DNA of 64,000 nt from assembly GCF_015291625.1 (NCBI RefSeq), contig NZ_CP030047.1, positions 3,348,001 through 3,412,000 of the forward strand. Direction: 5' to 3'. A model generated the notes under the pieces. It had not been told where the DNA came from, searched no databases, and was given only the letters and a program-made list of their open reading frames with translations. Source of the stretch: Bradyrhizobium sp. CCBAU 53421 (GTDB lineage: Bacteria; Pseudomonadota; Alphaproteobacteria; Rhizobiales; Xanthobacteraceae). Made by a program: the position numbers and the translations under genes. Position 1 is the first letter of the stretch; each line of letters begins with the position of its first letter. Positions 50,742-60,288 of this stretch are shown in pieces.

Positions 50742-53128
50742 CCGAGACCCGTGCCCCAGCAGAGGCACTTTCAGTGCTCGATCGCCCGAATTCCTATATC
50801 GGCAAGACGGTGCCGCGGCCGAACCTCGACAGGCTGCTGCAAGGGCGCGGACAATACGTCAGCGACCTGGAATTGCCCCGGATGGCGCACGTGGTCTTCC
50901 TGCGGTCGCCCCATGCCCACGCCAGAATCGTGGCGATCGACGCCGGCCCGGCGCGGCGCATGTCAGGCGTCATTGCCATCGTCACGGGTCGCGAGCTCGA
51001 GGCCGTCATCACGCCGTGGGTAGGTGTGCTTTCGCACCTGAAGGGATTGAAGTCGGCGCCGCAGCACGCGATCGCGGTCGACCGCGCCTGTTGGCAGGGT
51101 GAGGCAGTCGCGGCGATTGTCGCAACCAGCCGTGCGGCAGCTGAAGATGCCATGGAGCATGTCGTCGTCGACTACGAGGAACTCGCAGCGATCACGGACA
51201 TGTGCACCGCACTCGATCCGGCAACGCCGGTCATTCACGCTTCGCTCGGTGACAATCTTGCCTTTGAACGGACGCTTGATGCCGGCGATGTCGACCAGGC
51301 ATTGTCGGATTCCGAGGTCGTCGAGGCCGAATTTGTGTTCGGGCGCCACACCGGCGTGACGCTTGAACCGCGGGCGGTGGTTGCCGACTGGAATGCAGCC
51401 GACGCGCGGCTCACGATCTATCAGGGCACGCAGGCACCTCACATGGTGCAGAATATCGCGGCGCTGCATCTCGGGCTAAGGGAAGCGCAGGTCCGGGTGG
51501 TCTGCAAGGACGTCGGCGGCTCGTTCGGCATCAAGGTCCACATCTACGCCGACGAAATGGCGACCTATGCGCTGTCGAAGCTGCTGCGGCGGCCGATCAA
51601 ATTCGTGGCCGACCGTGTCGAGAGCTTCAACACGGACATTCACGCCCGCGATCATCGATGCAGGGGCCGGATCGGTGTCCGGCCGGACGGCACCATCACG
51701 GCCTTCGAGATCGACGACCTGACGGGGATCGGTCCCTATTCGATGTATCCGCGCACTAGCGCCATCGAGGCCAATCAGGTAGTCAATCTGGTTGGCGGGC
51801 CATATGTCACGGCGAACTATCGAGCGCGAGCGCGGGTCGTCTTCCAGAACAAGAACGTGATGTGTCAGTACCGGGCGGTCGGGCACCCGATCGCCTGTTC
51901 CGTCACTGAAGGCCTGGTTGACCTTGCCGCGGCGAAGATCGGCATGGATCCCGTCGAAATCCGCCGCCGCAACCTGATCGCCGACAACGCATATCCCTGT
52001 GCATCGCCCTCGGGCATGAAGTTCGAGCAGCTTTCGCACCACGCCACGTTGACCAAGCTGCTTCAGATGATGGACTACGATGCATTGCGTGCGGAGCAAG
52101 CGGCTTTGCGCGCCAGAAACGTTCACCGCGGCATCGGAATCGCGAGCTTCATCGAGGTGACCAATCCCAGCGCCGCCTTCTACGGTGTCGGCGGCGCAAG
52201 AATTTCATCGCAGGACGGCGTTGCTGTTCGGCTCGACGCGCAAGGCTCGGTGATCTGCCAGACCAGCATCACGGAGCAGGGGCAGGGCTCGGAATCGCTG
52301 ACTGCCCAGATCGTGGGCAGCGTGCTGGGCGTTTCGATGGAACGGGTCCGCGTCATCCTGGGCGACACCGACAATACGCCCTATGGCGGCGGCACTTGGG
52401 CCTCGCGCGGCGCCGGCATTGGCGGCGAAGCCGCGTTGCAGGCCGCCAAGGCTCTGCGCCAGAATATTCTGGATGTCGCCGCGGCCATCCTGCAATCGTC
52501 GCCGGCCGGGCTCGATATCGTCAACAACAGCATCGTCAATGCTGACGACGGTACGCCACGCATCGAGCTCAACGAGCTGGCGCGGATCGTCTATTTTCGT
52601 CCGGACACCCTCCCGCCAGGCATCCAGCCTGAATTGATGGCGACCCGACATTTCGTGCCGCGCCAGTATCCCTTTGCGTTCACCAATGGGGTTCAGGCCT
52701 CATGGCTCGAGGTCGATACCGAGACCGGGTTCGTGAAGCTGCTGAAGCATTGGGTGGTCGAGGACTGCGGCACCATCATCAACCCGCAACTGGTCGACGA
52801 GCAGATCCGGGGCGGGGTCGTGCAGGGCCTCGGTGCGGCGCTGTTCGAGAAATGCATCTATGACGAGCGCGGTCAGCTGACCAATGCCAACATGGCGGAC
52901 TACCTCGTCCCGATGTCTGGCGAGATGCCCGATATCGAGGTTGGCCACGTCGTGTCTCCGACGCAGGAATCGGAGCTGGGTGCCAAAGGGGCAGGCGAGG
53001 CAGGGACAGCCGGCGCGGCAGCTGCGGTTGCCAACGCCGTTAACGACGCGCTACGGCCGTTCGGCACAATAATTACCGAGATTCCGCTCACGCCTCAGGT
53101 TATCCTGACGGCCTTGGGACGGATCTGA
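50738..53128 (+). CDS. Molybdopterin-binding large subunit of a xanthine dehydrogenase-family hydroxylase
   Basis: This 796-residue large subunit has GQYVSDLELPRMAHVVFLRS, QAPHMVQNIAALHLGL, KDVGGSFGIKVHIYADEMAT and the active-site LGAKGAGEAG with Glu754, the base of molybdenum hydroxylases. The CO dehydrogenase active-site loop (AYxCSFR) is absent; CQYRAVGHPIA occupies that region, so it is not a CO dehydrogenase. Such enzymes hydroxylate aldehydes or carbon atoms next to nitrogen in N-heterocycles with water as oxygen source. It is followed 64 bp later by an importer operon, probably for the same substrate. Confidence 0.92.
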   Translation: MTETRAPAEALSVLDRPNSYIGKTVPRPNLDRLLQGRGQYVSDLELPRMAHVVFLRSPHAHARIVAIDAGPARRMSGVIAIVTGRELEAVITPWVGVLSHLKGLKSAPQHAIAVDRACWQGEAVAAIVATSRAAAEDAMEHVVVDYEELAAITDMCTALDPATPVIHASLGDNLAFERTLDAGDVDQALSDSEVVEAEFVFGRHTGVTLEPRAVVADWNAADARLTIYQGTQAPHMVQNIAALHLGLREAQVRVVCKDVGGSFGIKVHIYADEMATYALSKLLRRPIKFVADRVESFNTDIHARDHRCRGRIGVRPDGTITAFEIDDLTGIGPYSMYPRTSAIEANQVVNLVGGPYVTANYRARARVVFQNKNVMCQYRAVGHPIACSVTEGLVDLAAAKIGMDPVEIRRRNLIADNAYPCASPSGMKFEQLSHHATLTKLLQMMDYDALRAEQAALRARNVHRGIGIASFIEVTNPSAAFYGVGGARISSQDGVAVRLDAQGSVICQTSITEQGQGSESLTAQIVGSVLGVSMERVRVILGDTDNTPYGGGTWASRGAGIGGEAALQAAKALRQNILDVAAAILQSSPAGLDIVNNSIVNADDGTPRIELNELARIVYFRPDTLPPGIQPELMATRHFVPRQYPFAFTNGVQASWLEVDTETGFVKLLKHWVVEDCGTIINPQLVDEQIRGGVVQGLGAALFEKCIYDERGQLTNANMADYLVPMSGEMPDIEVGHVVSPTQESELGAKGAGEAGTAGAAAAVANAVNDALRPFGTIITEIPLTPQVILTALGRI

Positions 53129-53192
53129 GTGGAGACGTTCCGGGCAACGACACGATAAGCAAAGCACAGACAGTTCTTGGGGAGGAATAGTC

Positions 53193-54446
53193 ATGACGAA
53201 CAAGGTCGCTAAGATTGGGTCGATATCGCGGCGTCGTCTGCTGACGACGGCAAGCGCCGGCGCCGCTCTCGCCGTCTCGCCTTTTCGCATCAATCTGCTC
53301 CAGGCCGAGGAAGCACCCATCAAGATCGGTTTCCCCGTTCCCTTGACCGGTCCGTATGGCGCCGAGGCCCAGGACCAGGTGCGGGCGGGTCAGCTGGCCG
53401 TCGCCCAGTTCAACGATGCCGGCGGTCTCAACGGCCGCAAGGCCGAGCTCGTCGTACGCGACGACAAGCTCAATCCCGGTGAGGCGGCGACGCGGACATT
53501 GGAGCTCGTCGAGAAGGAGAAGGTGAATTTCGTCGTCGGCAGTCTGTCCGCGGCGGTTCAGCTTGCGATCAACAACGTTACCAAAGAGCGCGGCGTCATC
53601 TTCAATTCGATCAGCCAATCCGACGCCATCAACGAGGCGGCCGACTTCAGCAAATTTACGTTCCACGAAGCGCTGAACCCGCACATGACGTCAGGCGCGG
53701 TCGGCCGCTATGCCTTCGCCAAATTCGGCAAGAAGGTTGCTTTTCTGACGGCGGACTATGCCTACGGTCACGAAATGGTTCGCGGCTTCCTCGAGGTCGG
53801 CAAGGAATTCAACATCGAGAACCTCGGCGACATCCGCCATCCGTTGGGAACGACTGATTTCTCGACCCTTTTGCCGCGGCTCCAGGCGCTGAAACCTGAC
53901 ATTCTCTGCATCAGCAATTTCGGCCGGGACCAGCAGATCGCGCTGAAACAGGCAACCGACTTCGGCATCAAGAAGTCGATCCAGATCATCGCACCATTGC
54001 TCTCCCATGCCAGCCGCGTCGCGGCGGGTCCCCAGGCATTCGAAGGCGTCGTCGGCGGCTGCTCGTTCTATTGGGGCATCGAGGACAAGTTCGCCTCGAC
54101 CAAGGCGTTCAATGACGCCTTCCGCAAGATGTACGACGGCAAGCTGCCGACCGACTATGGCGCGCTCGGCTACGGCGGTGTTCGGACCGTGCTGGAGGCG
54201 GTCAAGGGCGCCGGCAGCGGGGAGACCGAGAAGGTCGTCGCTGCATTGGAAGTCCTCAAGTACGACTACTACAAGGGGCCGCAATACTATCGCAAATGCG
54301 ATCACCAGTCGGTGCAGTCGGTGCTCGTGATCAAGTCGAAGTCCAAGGACCTGAAGAACGAGTCCGATGTGTTCGAGGTCCTGTCGACCGAAGAACCCAA
54401 TGAGAAGTACCTGCGCAGCTGCGAAGCGCTCGGCCGCAAGGCCTGA
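53193..54446 (+). CDS. ABC transporter substrate-binding protein, LIV/type-1 family
   Basis: This 417-residue protein has a twin-arginine-like leader (ISRRRLLTTASAG, R13-R15) and a mature start PIKIGFPVPLTGPYGAEAQD, typical of type-1 amide/urea/aromatic-acid binding proteins. GGGGAGGA precedes ATG 53193. It directly follows the molybdenum hydroxylase genes and leads a second full LIV-type importer. Its ligand is expected to be the hydroxylase substrate. Confidence 0.92.
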   Translation: MTNKVAKIGSISRRRLLTTASAGAALAVSPFRINLLQAEEAPIKIGFPVPLTGPYGAEAQDQVRAGQLAVAQFNDAGGLNGRKAELVVRDDKLNPGEAATRTLELVEKEKVNFVVGSLSAAVQLAINNVTKERGVIFNSISQSDAINEAADFSKFTFHEALNPHMTSGAVGRYAFAKFGKKVAFLTADYAYGHEMVRGFLEVGKEFNIENLGDIRHPLGTTDFSTLLPRLQALKPDILCISNFGRDQQIALKQATDFGIKKSIQIIAPLLSHASRVAAGPQAFEGVVGGCSFYWGIEDKFASTKAFNDAFRKMYDGKLPTDYGALGYGGVRTVLEAVKGAGSGETEKVVAALEVLKYDYYKGPQYYRKCDHQSVQSVLVIKSKSKDLKNESDVFEVLSTEEPNEKYLRSCEALGRKA

Positions 54447-54501
54447 GAGCTTACGACGGCGCGTACCGCGGGCCGGTGCGCGCCGTGTTGAGGGGGGACA
54501 A

Positions 54502-55386
54502 ATGGCGGGCCTCAGCTTTAACCTCATTGCGCTGCAACTGTTTGCCGGGCTGGCGCTCGGCGCCATCTATGTACTGTTTGCTATCGGCCTCTCGCTGATC
54601 TTCGGCATGTTGACGGTCGTCAACTTCGCCCACGGCGCGTTCTACATGGTCGGCGCCTATGTCGGACTCTATCTGATCTCGATCGGGGGCAATTTCTGGA
54701 TCTGCCTCGTGGCGGTGCCGATTGCAATCGGACTGTTTGGCCTCGCCGTCGAACGCGTGCTGATCCGGCCGCTTTACGGCCGCGGCATCGACTATCCGCT
54801 GCTGCTGACCTTCGGGCTGAGCTATGTGATGGTCGAATGCGTGCGCATTGCCTTCGGCAAGACCGGTTACCCCTTCGACACGCCAGAGGTTCTGCAGGGC
54901 GCCGTCGATATTGGTGTCGGCTATTTCCCGCTCTACCGCCTGTTCGTGATCGGCGCTACGGCTGTCGTTCTGCTGGCGCTCTGGCTGTTTCTGGAGAAGA
55001 CCAGCTTCGGGTTGATTATCCGCGCCGGCGCGCGCGATCCGCAGATTGTCCGCGTTCTTGGGGTCGATGTCTCCAAGGTCTGGCTGATCGTGTTCGGGAT
55101 CGGCACCGCCATTGCGGGTTTCGCCGGCCTGTTGGCTGCCCCGCTCCAGGGTGTCATCCCTGAGATGGGCGGCACGATTCTGGCCGAAGCCTTCGTGGTG
55201 ACCGTTGTTGGAGGGATGGGGTCGATCGGCGGCGCGGTCCTGGCAGGCCTGCTGGTTGGTGTGGTGGTCAGCATGACCTCGCTGTTCGCGCCGGAGATGG
55301 CCAAGGTTTCGATCTTCGCGTTGATGGCGCTCGTTCTGATCGTTCGTCCACAAGGCTTCTTCGGCCGCGCCGGATTGATGAGCTGA
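54502..55386 (+). CDS. LIV-type ABC transporter permease (LivH family)
   Basis: This 294-residue membrane protein contains LSLIFGMLTVVNFAHGAFYM and the coupling region RAGARDPQIVRVLGVDVSKV. AGGGGGG precedes ATG 54502, and the longer open frame runs back into the binding-protein gene. It lies 55 bp after that gene and 7 bp before the next permease. Confidence 0.92.
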   Translation: MAGLSFNLIALQLFAGLALGAIYVLFAIGLSLIFGMLTVVNFAHGAFYMVGAYVGLYLISIGGNFWICLVAVPIAIGLFGLAVERVLIRPLYGRGIDYPLLLTFGLSYVMVECVRIAFGKTGYPFDTPEVLQGAVDIGVGYFPLYRLFVIGATAVVLLALWLFLEKTSFGLIIRAGARDPQIVRVLGVDVSKVWLIVFGIGTAIAGFAGLLAAPLQGVIPEMGGTILAEAFVVTVVGGMGSIGGAVLAGLLVGVVVSMTSLFAPEMAKVSIFALMALVLIVRPQGFFGRAGLMS

Positions 55387-55393
55387 GCGCGGC

Positions 55394-56380
55394 ATGACCG
55401 AAACCACTCAATCGATCAAGCAGCCCAATGCCAGGACGGGTAGTTGGTACGAGTTCGCAACGCGGCACCGTGCCAGTATCGTCGCGGCGGTCATCCTGGT
55501 CTTCCCGCTGGTGATGCCGTTCACGGCCCTCGCAGTGAACATCCTGATCTATGGGCTATACGCCCTCGGCTTCAACCTCGTGTTTGGTTATCTGGGTCTC
55601 CTCTCGTTCGGTCATGCGGCGTTGCTCGGAACCGGTGCCTACCTTTGTGGTATCGCCATCGTGCACTTCGGCTGGCCGTGGTATGCGGCCATCGCCGCCG
55701 GGGTCGCCGGCGGATTGTTGATGGCGCTCTTGATCGGCGTGCTCGCGATCAGGACCCGAGGCATCTACTTCGCCATGGTCACGATGGCGCTGTCACAGTG
55801 TGTCTACTACCTTTTCTACCAGGCGGTTGACTTGACCGGCGGCGAGAACGGCCTTCGCGGCATCAACGTCCGCACCATCGATCTGTTCGGCCTGCGGATC
55901 GACTTCATCAATCCGATGATCCGGTACTACGTCATCGCGGCTTTTGTCATCGCCGCATTCTTTATGATGTCGCGCATTCTCGCGTCGCCCTTTGGTGCCG
56001 TCATCGAGGCTGTGCGGGAGAACGAGATGCGTGCCCGCGCGTCCGGTTATGACGTCACCAAGACCCGACTGCTGACCTTCGTTTTATCGGGCGGCTTCTG
56101 CGGCCTCGCGGGCGCCTTGCAGGCCTTGCATCTGTCGATCGTTCCGATCGAGATCCTGCATTATGAGACCTCGGGCCTGGTCGTGATGATCGCTCTTCTG
56201 GGCGGGATGGGGACGTTCTTCGGGCCGATGGTCGGCGCCGCGGTTTTCCTAGTCCTGGAGAATGTGGTTTCGGTGTGGACCGTTCACTGGCAGCTGATCG
56301 TTGGAGCCATCTTCATTGCATGCGTGTTGTTCTTCCCAGCCGGCATCTGGGGCACGCTGATCGCGCGGGGTAGACGATGA
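55394..56380 (+). CDS. LIV-type ABC transporter permease (LivM family)
   Basis: This 328-residue membrane protein has NLVFGYLGLLSFGHAALLGT and the coupling loop VRENEMRARASGYDVTKTRL, then GLVVMIALLGGMGTFFGPMV. It overlaps the following ATPase gene by ATGA. It is the second channel subunit of the importer. Confidence 0.92.
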   Translation: MTETTQSIKQPNARTGSWYEFATRHRASIVAAVILVFPLVMPFTALAVNILIYGLYALGFNLVFGYLGLLSFGHAALLGTGAYLCGIAIVHFGWPWYAAIAAGVAGGLLMALLIGVLAIRTRGIYFAMVTMALSQCVYYLFYQAVDLTGGENGLRGINVRTIDLFGLRIDFINPMIRYYVIAAFVIAAFFMMSRILASPFGAVIEAVRENEMRARASGYDVTKTRLLTFVLSGGFCGLAGALQALHLSIVPIEILHYETSGLVVMIALLGGMGTFFGPMVGAAVFLVLENVVSVWTVHWQLIVGAIFIACVLFFPAGIWGTLIARGRR

Positions 56381-57147
56381 GCGCTGCGGCACGTCAGGCA
56401 GGAGACGTCATTCTGCGCACCAGGGGCGTCGGCAAGACGTTCGGAAAGTTTGTCGCCCTCAACAACATCTCGGCTGAGTTTGCCAGGGGAGCGATCACCT
56501 CCATTATTGGTCCGAATGGGGCAGGAAAGAGCACCTACTTCAACTTGCTGTGCGGCGCCTTTCCGCCGACGAAGGGCAGTGTTGAGTTTGAAGGCAAGGA
56601 GGTCGCCGGTCTGCCGCAACACCGCTTTGCGCATATGGGGATCGCAAAATCCTTTCAGATCACCAGCGTGTTTCCGCAGCTTACGACACGAGAGAACATC
56701 CGCGTTGGTGTGCAGGCGCTGGTGTCGCGATACGACATCTGGCGTCCCCGTGCGCGCCTGACCGAACTGACCGAGCGGGCGGACGAATTGCTGGCTCTCG
56801 TCGGGTTGTGGGAATCGCGGGAACGCGCGGCCAAGACGCTGGCCCATGGCGAGCAGCGGGCACTGGAGATCGGCATGGCGCTGGCCAGCCAGCCCCGCTT
56901 GCTGCTGCTGGACGAACCGACGGCCGGCATGAGCCCGGAAGAAACTCGGACCATGATGGATCTGATCGTGAAACTCGCCAAGGAGCGTACGGTCATTCTG
57001 GTCGAGCACAAGATGAAGCTGGTGCTGGGGATCAGCGATCGCATCCTGGTACTGCACCACGGAGAGCTGCTGGCCGAGGGAACGCCGCAAGAGGTTCGGC
57101 AGAACGAGGCGGTGAAGCGCGTCTATCTCGGCCAGCGGGAGCACTGA
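56377..57147 (+). CDS. LIV-type ABC transporter ATP-binding protein (LivG family)
   Basis: This 256-residue ATPase has Walker A GPNGAGKST, AKSFQITSVFPQLTTRENIR, the signature segment LAHGEQRALEIGMAL and Walker B LLLLDEPTAGMSPEE. It starts inside the LivM stop and is followed after 4 bp by the LivF-type ATPase. Confidence 0.93.
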   Translation: MSAAARQAGDVILRTRGVGKTFGKFVALNNISAEFARGAITSIIGPNGAGKSTYFNLLCGAFPPTKGSVEFEGKEVAGLPQHRFAHMGIAKSFQITSVFPQLTTRENIRVGVQALVSRYDIWRPRARLTELTERADELLALVGLWESRERAAKTLAHGEQRALEIGMALASQPRLLLLDEPTAGMSPEETRTMMDLIVKLAKERTVILVEHKMKLVLGISDRILVLHHGELLAEGTPQEVRQNEAVKRVYLGQREH

Positions 57148-57151
57148 CGCG

Positions 57152-57856
57152 ATGCTGCAGATCAGCAAGCTCAATGCCTGGTATGGTGCAAGTCACGCAT
57201 TGCAGGATATTAGTCTCGAGGTGACTCGGGGCGAGATCGTCTGTCTCATTGGCCGCAACGGGGCCGGCAAGACGACGACGCTCAAATCGATCATGGGCTT
57301 GATGGGGCGGACGCGCGGCTCGATCACCTTCAAGGGTGAAGAGTTGCTGCGCCAGCCGGCGCATGTGCGGTTTGCTTTGGGACTGGCCTACGTTCCAGAG
57401 GAGCGGCGGATTGTGCAGGGGCTCACCGTGCGAGAGAATCTGCGGCTCGGGCTGGTCGCATCGAAGGAGAAGAACCGTGAAGGCGAGCTAATCGACGAGA
57501 TCGCTGCGATCTTCCCCCGACTGGCCGAGCGCATGGATCAAGAGGCGGTCACGATGTCCGGCGGCGAGCAGCAGATGCTGGCGATCGCGCGGGCAATGAT
57601 CGCGAAGCCCGACCTGATCATGCTGGATGAGCCGTCGGAGGGCATCATGCCCGTCCTGGTCGACGAGATGTTCGAGTTGTTCCGCAACATGAAGGCGCAG
57701 GGAACGACGGTTCTGCTGGTCGAGCAGAACGTCGAACTCGCGCTCGGCATTGCCGATCGTGCCTACGTGCTGGACCAGGGGGCTGTCGTGCATCAGGCGT
57801 CCGCGCAGGCGCTGCTTGCCGACGACGAGATCAAGGAGCGCTACTGCTCAGTGTGA
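57152..57856 (+). CDS. LIV-type ABC transporter ATP-binding protein (LivF family)
   Basis: This 234-residue ATPase has Walker A GRNGAGKTT, signature MSGGEQQMLAIARAM, Walker B LIMLDEPSEGIMPVL and the switch LVEQN. It ends the transport unit and converges with the alcohol dehydrogenase gene 40 bp away. Confidence 0.93.
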   Translation: MLQISKLNAWYGASHALQDISLEVTRGEIVCLIGRNGAGKTTTLKSIMGLMGRTRGSITFKGEELLRQPAHVRFALGLAYVPEERRIVQGLTVRENLRLGLVASKEKNREGELIDEIAAIFPRLAERMDQEAVTMSGGEQQMLAIARAMIAKPDLIMLDEPSEGIMPVLVDEMFELFRNMKAQGTTVLLVEQNVELALGIADRAYVLDQGAVVHQASAQALLADDEIKERYCSV

Positions 57857-57896
57857 GCTGGCTCTCGGGTTCGTGCTTCTGTGACCCGAACCGGCT

Positions 57897-59048
57897 TCAT
57901 TCCGCGGCGCTCGCGATCGCGTCGGCTTTCCGATTGCTGACGACGACCTTGATCGCGTCGTCCACGCGGTCCCGCGCGTATCTCAGCGCCATCGGCAGGT
58001 CGGCCAGCGGAAACGTATGCGTATGGATCCTGGTCGCGTCGAAACGCTTCGCGGCCATCAATTCCATCGCGCGGTGCGTTGCGCCGCGGCCTTCGCCCCG
58101 GATGCCGTAGGCGTAGATGTTGTTCCGGACGAGATGCGCGATATCCAGCGTCGCGGCCTCGTGCGGGAAGGCCGCTAGACAGATCTTGCCGCCGCGATTG
58201 GTCATGTGAATGGCCTGGTTGAGTGTCGCTTCGGTGCCGGCACATTCGACGACATAGTCCGCGCCGATCCCCCCTGTTAGTTGCTTCACGACATTGACGG
58301 CGTCTTCGTCGTTGATGTTGATGACGCGGTCGGCCCCCAATTCCCCGCCGATCGCCAGCCGCTTGTTGCGCGTACCGGTCAGGATAACCGGGCTTGCGCC
58401 GAGCGCCTTGGCCACCGCAACTGCGAGAAGACCGATCGGCCCCGGGCCGATCACCACGACGCTCTCGCCGGCCACCAATCCCCCCAATTCCGTCAAGCCA
58501 TACATCGATGTCCCGGCAGTCACCACGAGCGTTGCTTCCGCGTCGCTCATGGTGTCGGGTACGCGCGCCAGCGTGTTGATGTGGTTGACCGCGTATTCGG
58601 CGAACCCGCCGTCGGTCGTAAAGCCGTTGGCGCGGTGACCCTTCTCGGGCTTTCCATAGTTGAGACAGGACGTGTACATGCCTTGGCGACAGCGTTTGCA
58701 TTGGCCGCAGCCGGCGTGGATCTCGACGCTGACCCGCTCACCGATCCTGAACTCGTCGACATCAGGGCCAAGCGCGGCAACCGTGCCCATGTATTCGTGA
58801 CCCGGCGTAAAGTTCTTGTTGAAGGGCGCGCCGCCCTGAATGCTTGCGGGCGGTCCGGCATGGATGATCTCGAGATCGGTGGCGCAGATCGCAACCGCGT
58901 CGATGCGCACCAGCACCTCGGCGCGCGACGGGGTCGGCGTCGGCTTCTCGCGCAGCAGGAGCTGGTCGGGGTCGCCAAGGACCCAGGCTTTCATCAGGTC
59001 GGGGACGGGAAGATCGGACGATGTCTTGACGCCGGGCGGTTGGTACAT
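57897..59048 (-). CDS. Zinc-dependent alcohol dehydrogenase family protein (MDR)
   Basis: This 383-residue medium-chain dehydrogenase has the catalytic-zinc segment GHEYMGTVAALG, a structural-zinc lobe CGQCKRCRQGMYTSC and the Rossmann motif VVIGPGPIGLLAVAVA. It oxidises an alcohol or polyol with NAD(P). ATG 59048 has GAGGAAG upstream; the frame continues upstream without support. It is convergent with the LIV-type importer and divergent from the next ABC operon, so its pathway is unclear. Confidence 0.9.
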   Translation of the reverse strand: MYQPPGVKTSSDLPVPDLMKAWVLGDPDQLLLREKPTPTPSRAEVLVRIDAVAICATDLEIIHAGPPASIQGGAPFNKNFTPGHEYMGTVAALGPDVDEFRIGERVSVEIHAGCGQCKRCRQGMYTSCLNYGKPEKGHRANGFTTDGGFAEYAVNHINTLARVPDTMSDAEATLVVTAGTSMYGLTELGGLVAGESVVVIGPGPIGLLAVAVAKALGASPVILTGTRNKRLAIGGELGADRVININDEDAVNVVKQLTGGIGADYVVECAGTEATLNQAIHMTNRGGKICLAAFPHEAATLDIAHLVRNNIYAYGIRGEGRGATHRAMELMAAKRFDATRIHTHTFPLADLPMALRYARDRVDDAIKVVVSNRKADAIASAAE

Positions 59049-59242
59049 GGGCACTTCCTCTTTTGGCTGGCAGCCTAGCGCGAAACGGAGGTCTGCCGCG
59101 AGCATCCGATCGTTGGCATCCGGCCGCTGCATTTTGCTGCACGGCAGCAAGCGCGTCGCAAAACCTTCATGCGTGGTCTATACTTGGTCGCTCCGTTGAT
59201 GTTGAAATCCGCATTGCATGCTCTCCCAGACCGGAGCCTCTC

Positions 59243-60250
59243 ATGAAGACCGTCCGCCTTGTCCTCGCGTTGCTGGCGCTGACACTGATCGCGCCGTGGC
59301 AATCTGCCAGGGCGGCCGACGTGATCTGCTACAATTGCCCGCCGGAATGGGCAGATTGGGCCTCGATGCTGAAGGCGATCAAGGCGGACCTCAACTACGA
59401 TATTCCGCATGACAACAAGAATTCCGGTCAGGCGCTGGCCCAGATCCTGGCCGAGAAGAGCAACCCGGTCGGCGACATCGGCTATTTCGGCGTCACTTTC
59501 GGCATGAAGGCCAAAGCCCAGGACGCGCTCGAGCCCTACAAGCCGGCGCACTGGGATCAGGTCCCCGCCGGTCTCAAGGATCCGGACGGCTATTGGACCA
59601 CGATCCACTCCGGCACGCTCGGCCTGTTCGTGAACAAGGATGCGCTCGGCGGCAAGCCGGTGCCGGCCTGCTGGAAGGACCTCCTGAAGCCCGACTACAA
59701 GGGGATGGTCGGCTATCTCGACCCGTCGTCTGCGGCGGTCGGTTATGTCGGCGCGGTCGCCGTCAATCTGGCGCTGGGAGGCTCACCCATCAATTTCGAT
59801 CCGGCGATCGCCTTCTTCAAGGAACTGCGCAAGAACGATCCGATCGTACCCAAACAGACGTCGTATGCCCGCGTGGTCTCCGGTGAGATGCCGATCCTGT
59901 TCGACTACGACTTCAACGCCTATCGCGCGAAATATTCGGAGAAGGGCAACTTCGAGTTTGTCATTCCCTGTGAGGGGTCGGTGGCGTTTCCCTATGTCGT
60001 CGGTCTGGTGAAGAACGCGCCCGACAAGGAGAAAGCCAAGAAGGTGATGGACTATCTCCTCTCCGACAAGGGGCAGGCGATCTGGACCAATGCCTATCTG
60101 CGCCCCTCGCGCCCGATCGAGCTGTCGGCTTCCGTGAAGGGCAAATTCCTCCCCGACAGCGACTATGCCCGCGCCAAGAGCGTGGATTGGGGCGAGATGG
60201 AAAACGTGCAAAAAGCCTTCGTCGACCGCTATCTCGCCGAAGTTCGCTGA
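59243..60250 (+). CDS. ABC transporter substrate-binding protein (iron/polyamine/phosphonate type)
   Basis: This 335-residue periplasmic protein has a signal peptide (about 1-28, ending ARAAD) and type-2 fold features: DIGYFGVTFGMKAKAQDALE, GTLGLFVNKDALGGKPVPAC, WKDLLKPDYKGMVGYLDPSS and VVGLVKNAPDKEKAKKVMDY. Relatives bind ferric iron, polyamines or aminoethylphosphonate. ATG 59243 has GGAG 7 bp upstream. It heads an operon with two permeases, one ATPase and a metallophosphoesterase, which favours a phosphorus-containing ligand. Confidence 0.88.
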   Translation: MKTVRLVLALLALTLIAPWQSARAADVICYNCPPEWADWASMLKAIKADLNYDIPHDNKNSGQALAQILAEKSNPVGDIGYFGVTFGMKAKAQDALEPYKPAHWDQVPAGLKDPDGYWTTIHSGTLGLFVNKDALGGKPVPACWKDLLKPDYKGMVGYLDPSSAAVGYVGAVAVNLALGGSPINFDPAIAFFKELRKNDPIVPKQTSYARVVSGEMPILFDYDFNAYRAKYSEKGNFEFVIPCEGSVAFPYVVGLVKNAPDKEKAKKVMDYLLSDKGQAIWTNAYLRPSRPIELSASVKGKFLPDSDYARAKSVDWGEMENVQKAFVDRYLAEVR

Positions 60251-60258
60251 GGCAATAT

Positions 60259-60279
60259 GGTGCCCTTCGACGGGGCACC
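60259..60279 (+). repeat. Intercistronic hairpin between binding protein and permease genes
   Basis: GGTGCCC and GGGCACC form a 7-bp stem around a 7-base loop, between the binding-protein stop and the permease start. Such hairpins often stabilise the upstream message and allow more binding protein than permease to be made. Confidence 0.5.
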
Positions 60280-60288
60280 CTTCTTCCG

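Noticed and set aside
50738..53128. Calling the molybdenum enzyme a CO dehydrogenase
   Set aside because: The Cys-containing loop AYxCSFR of true CO dehydrogenase is absent, so only the wider xanthine dehydrogenase family can be claimed.
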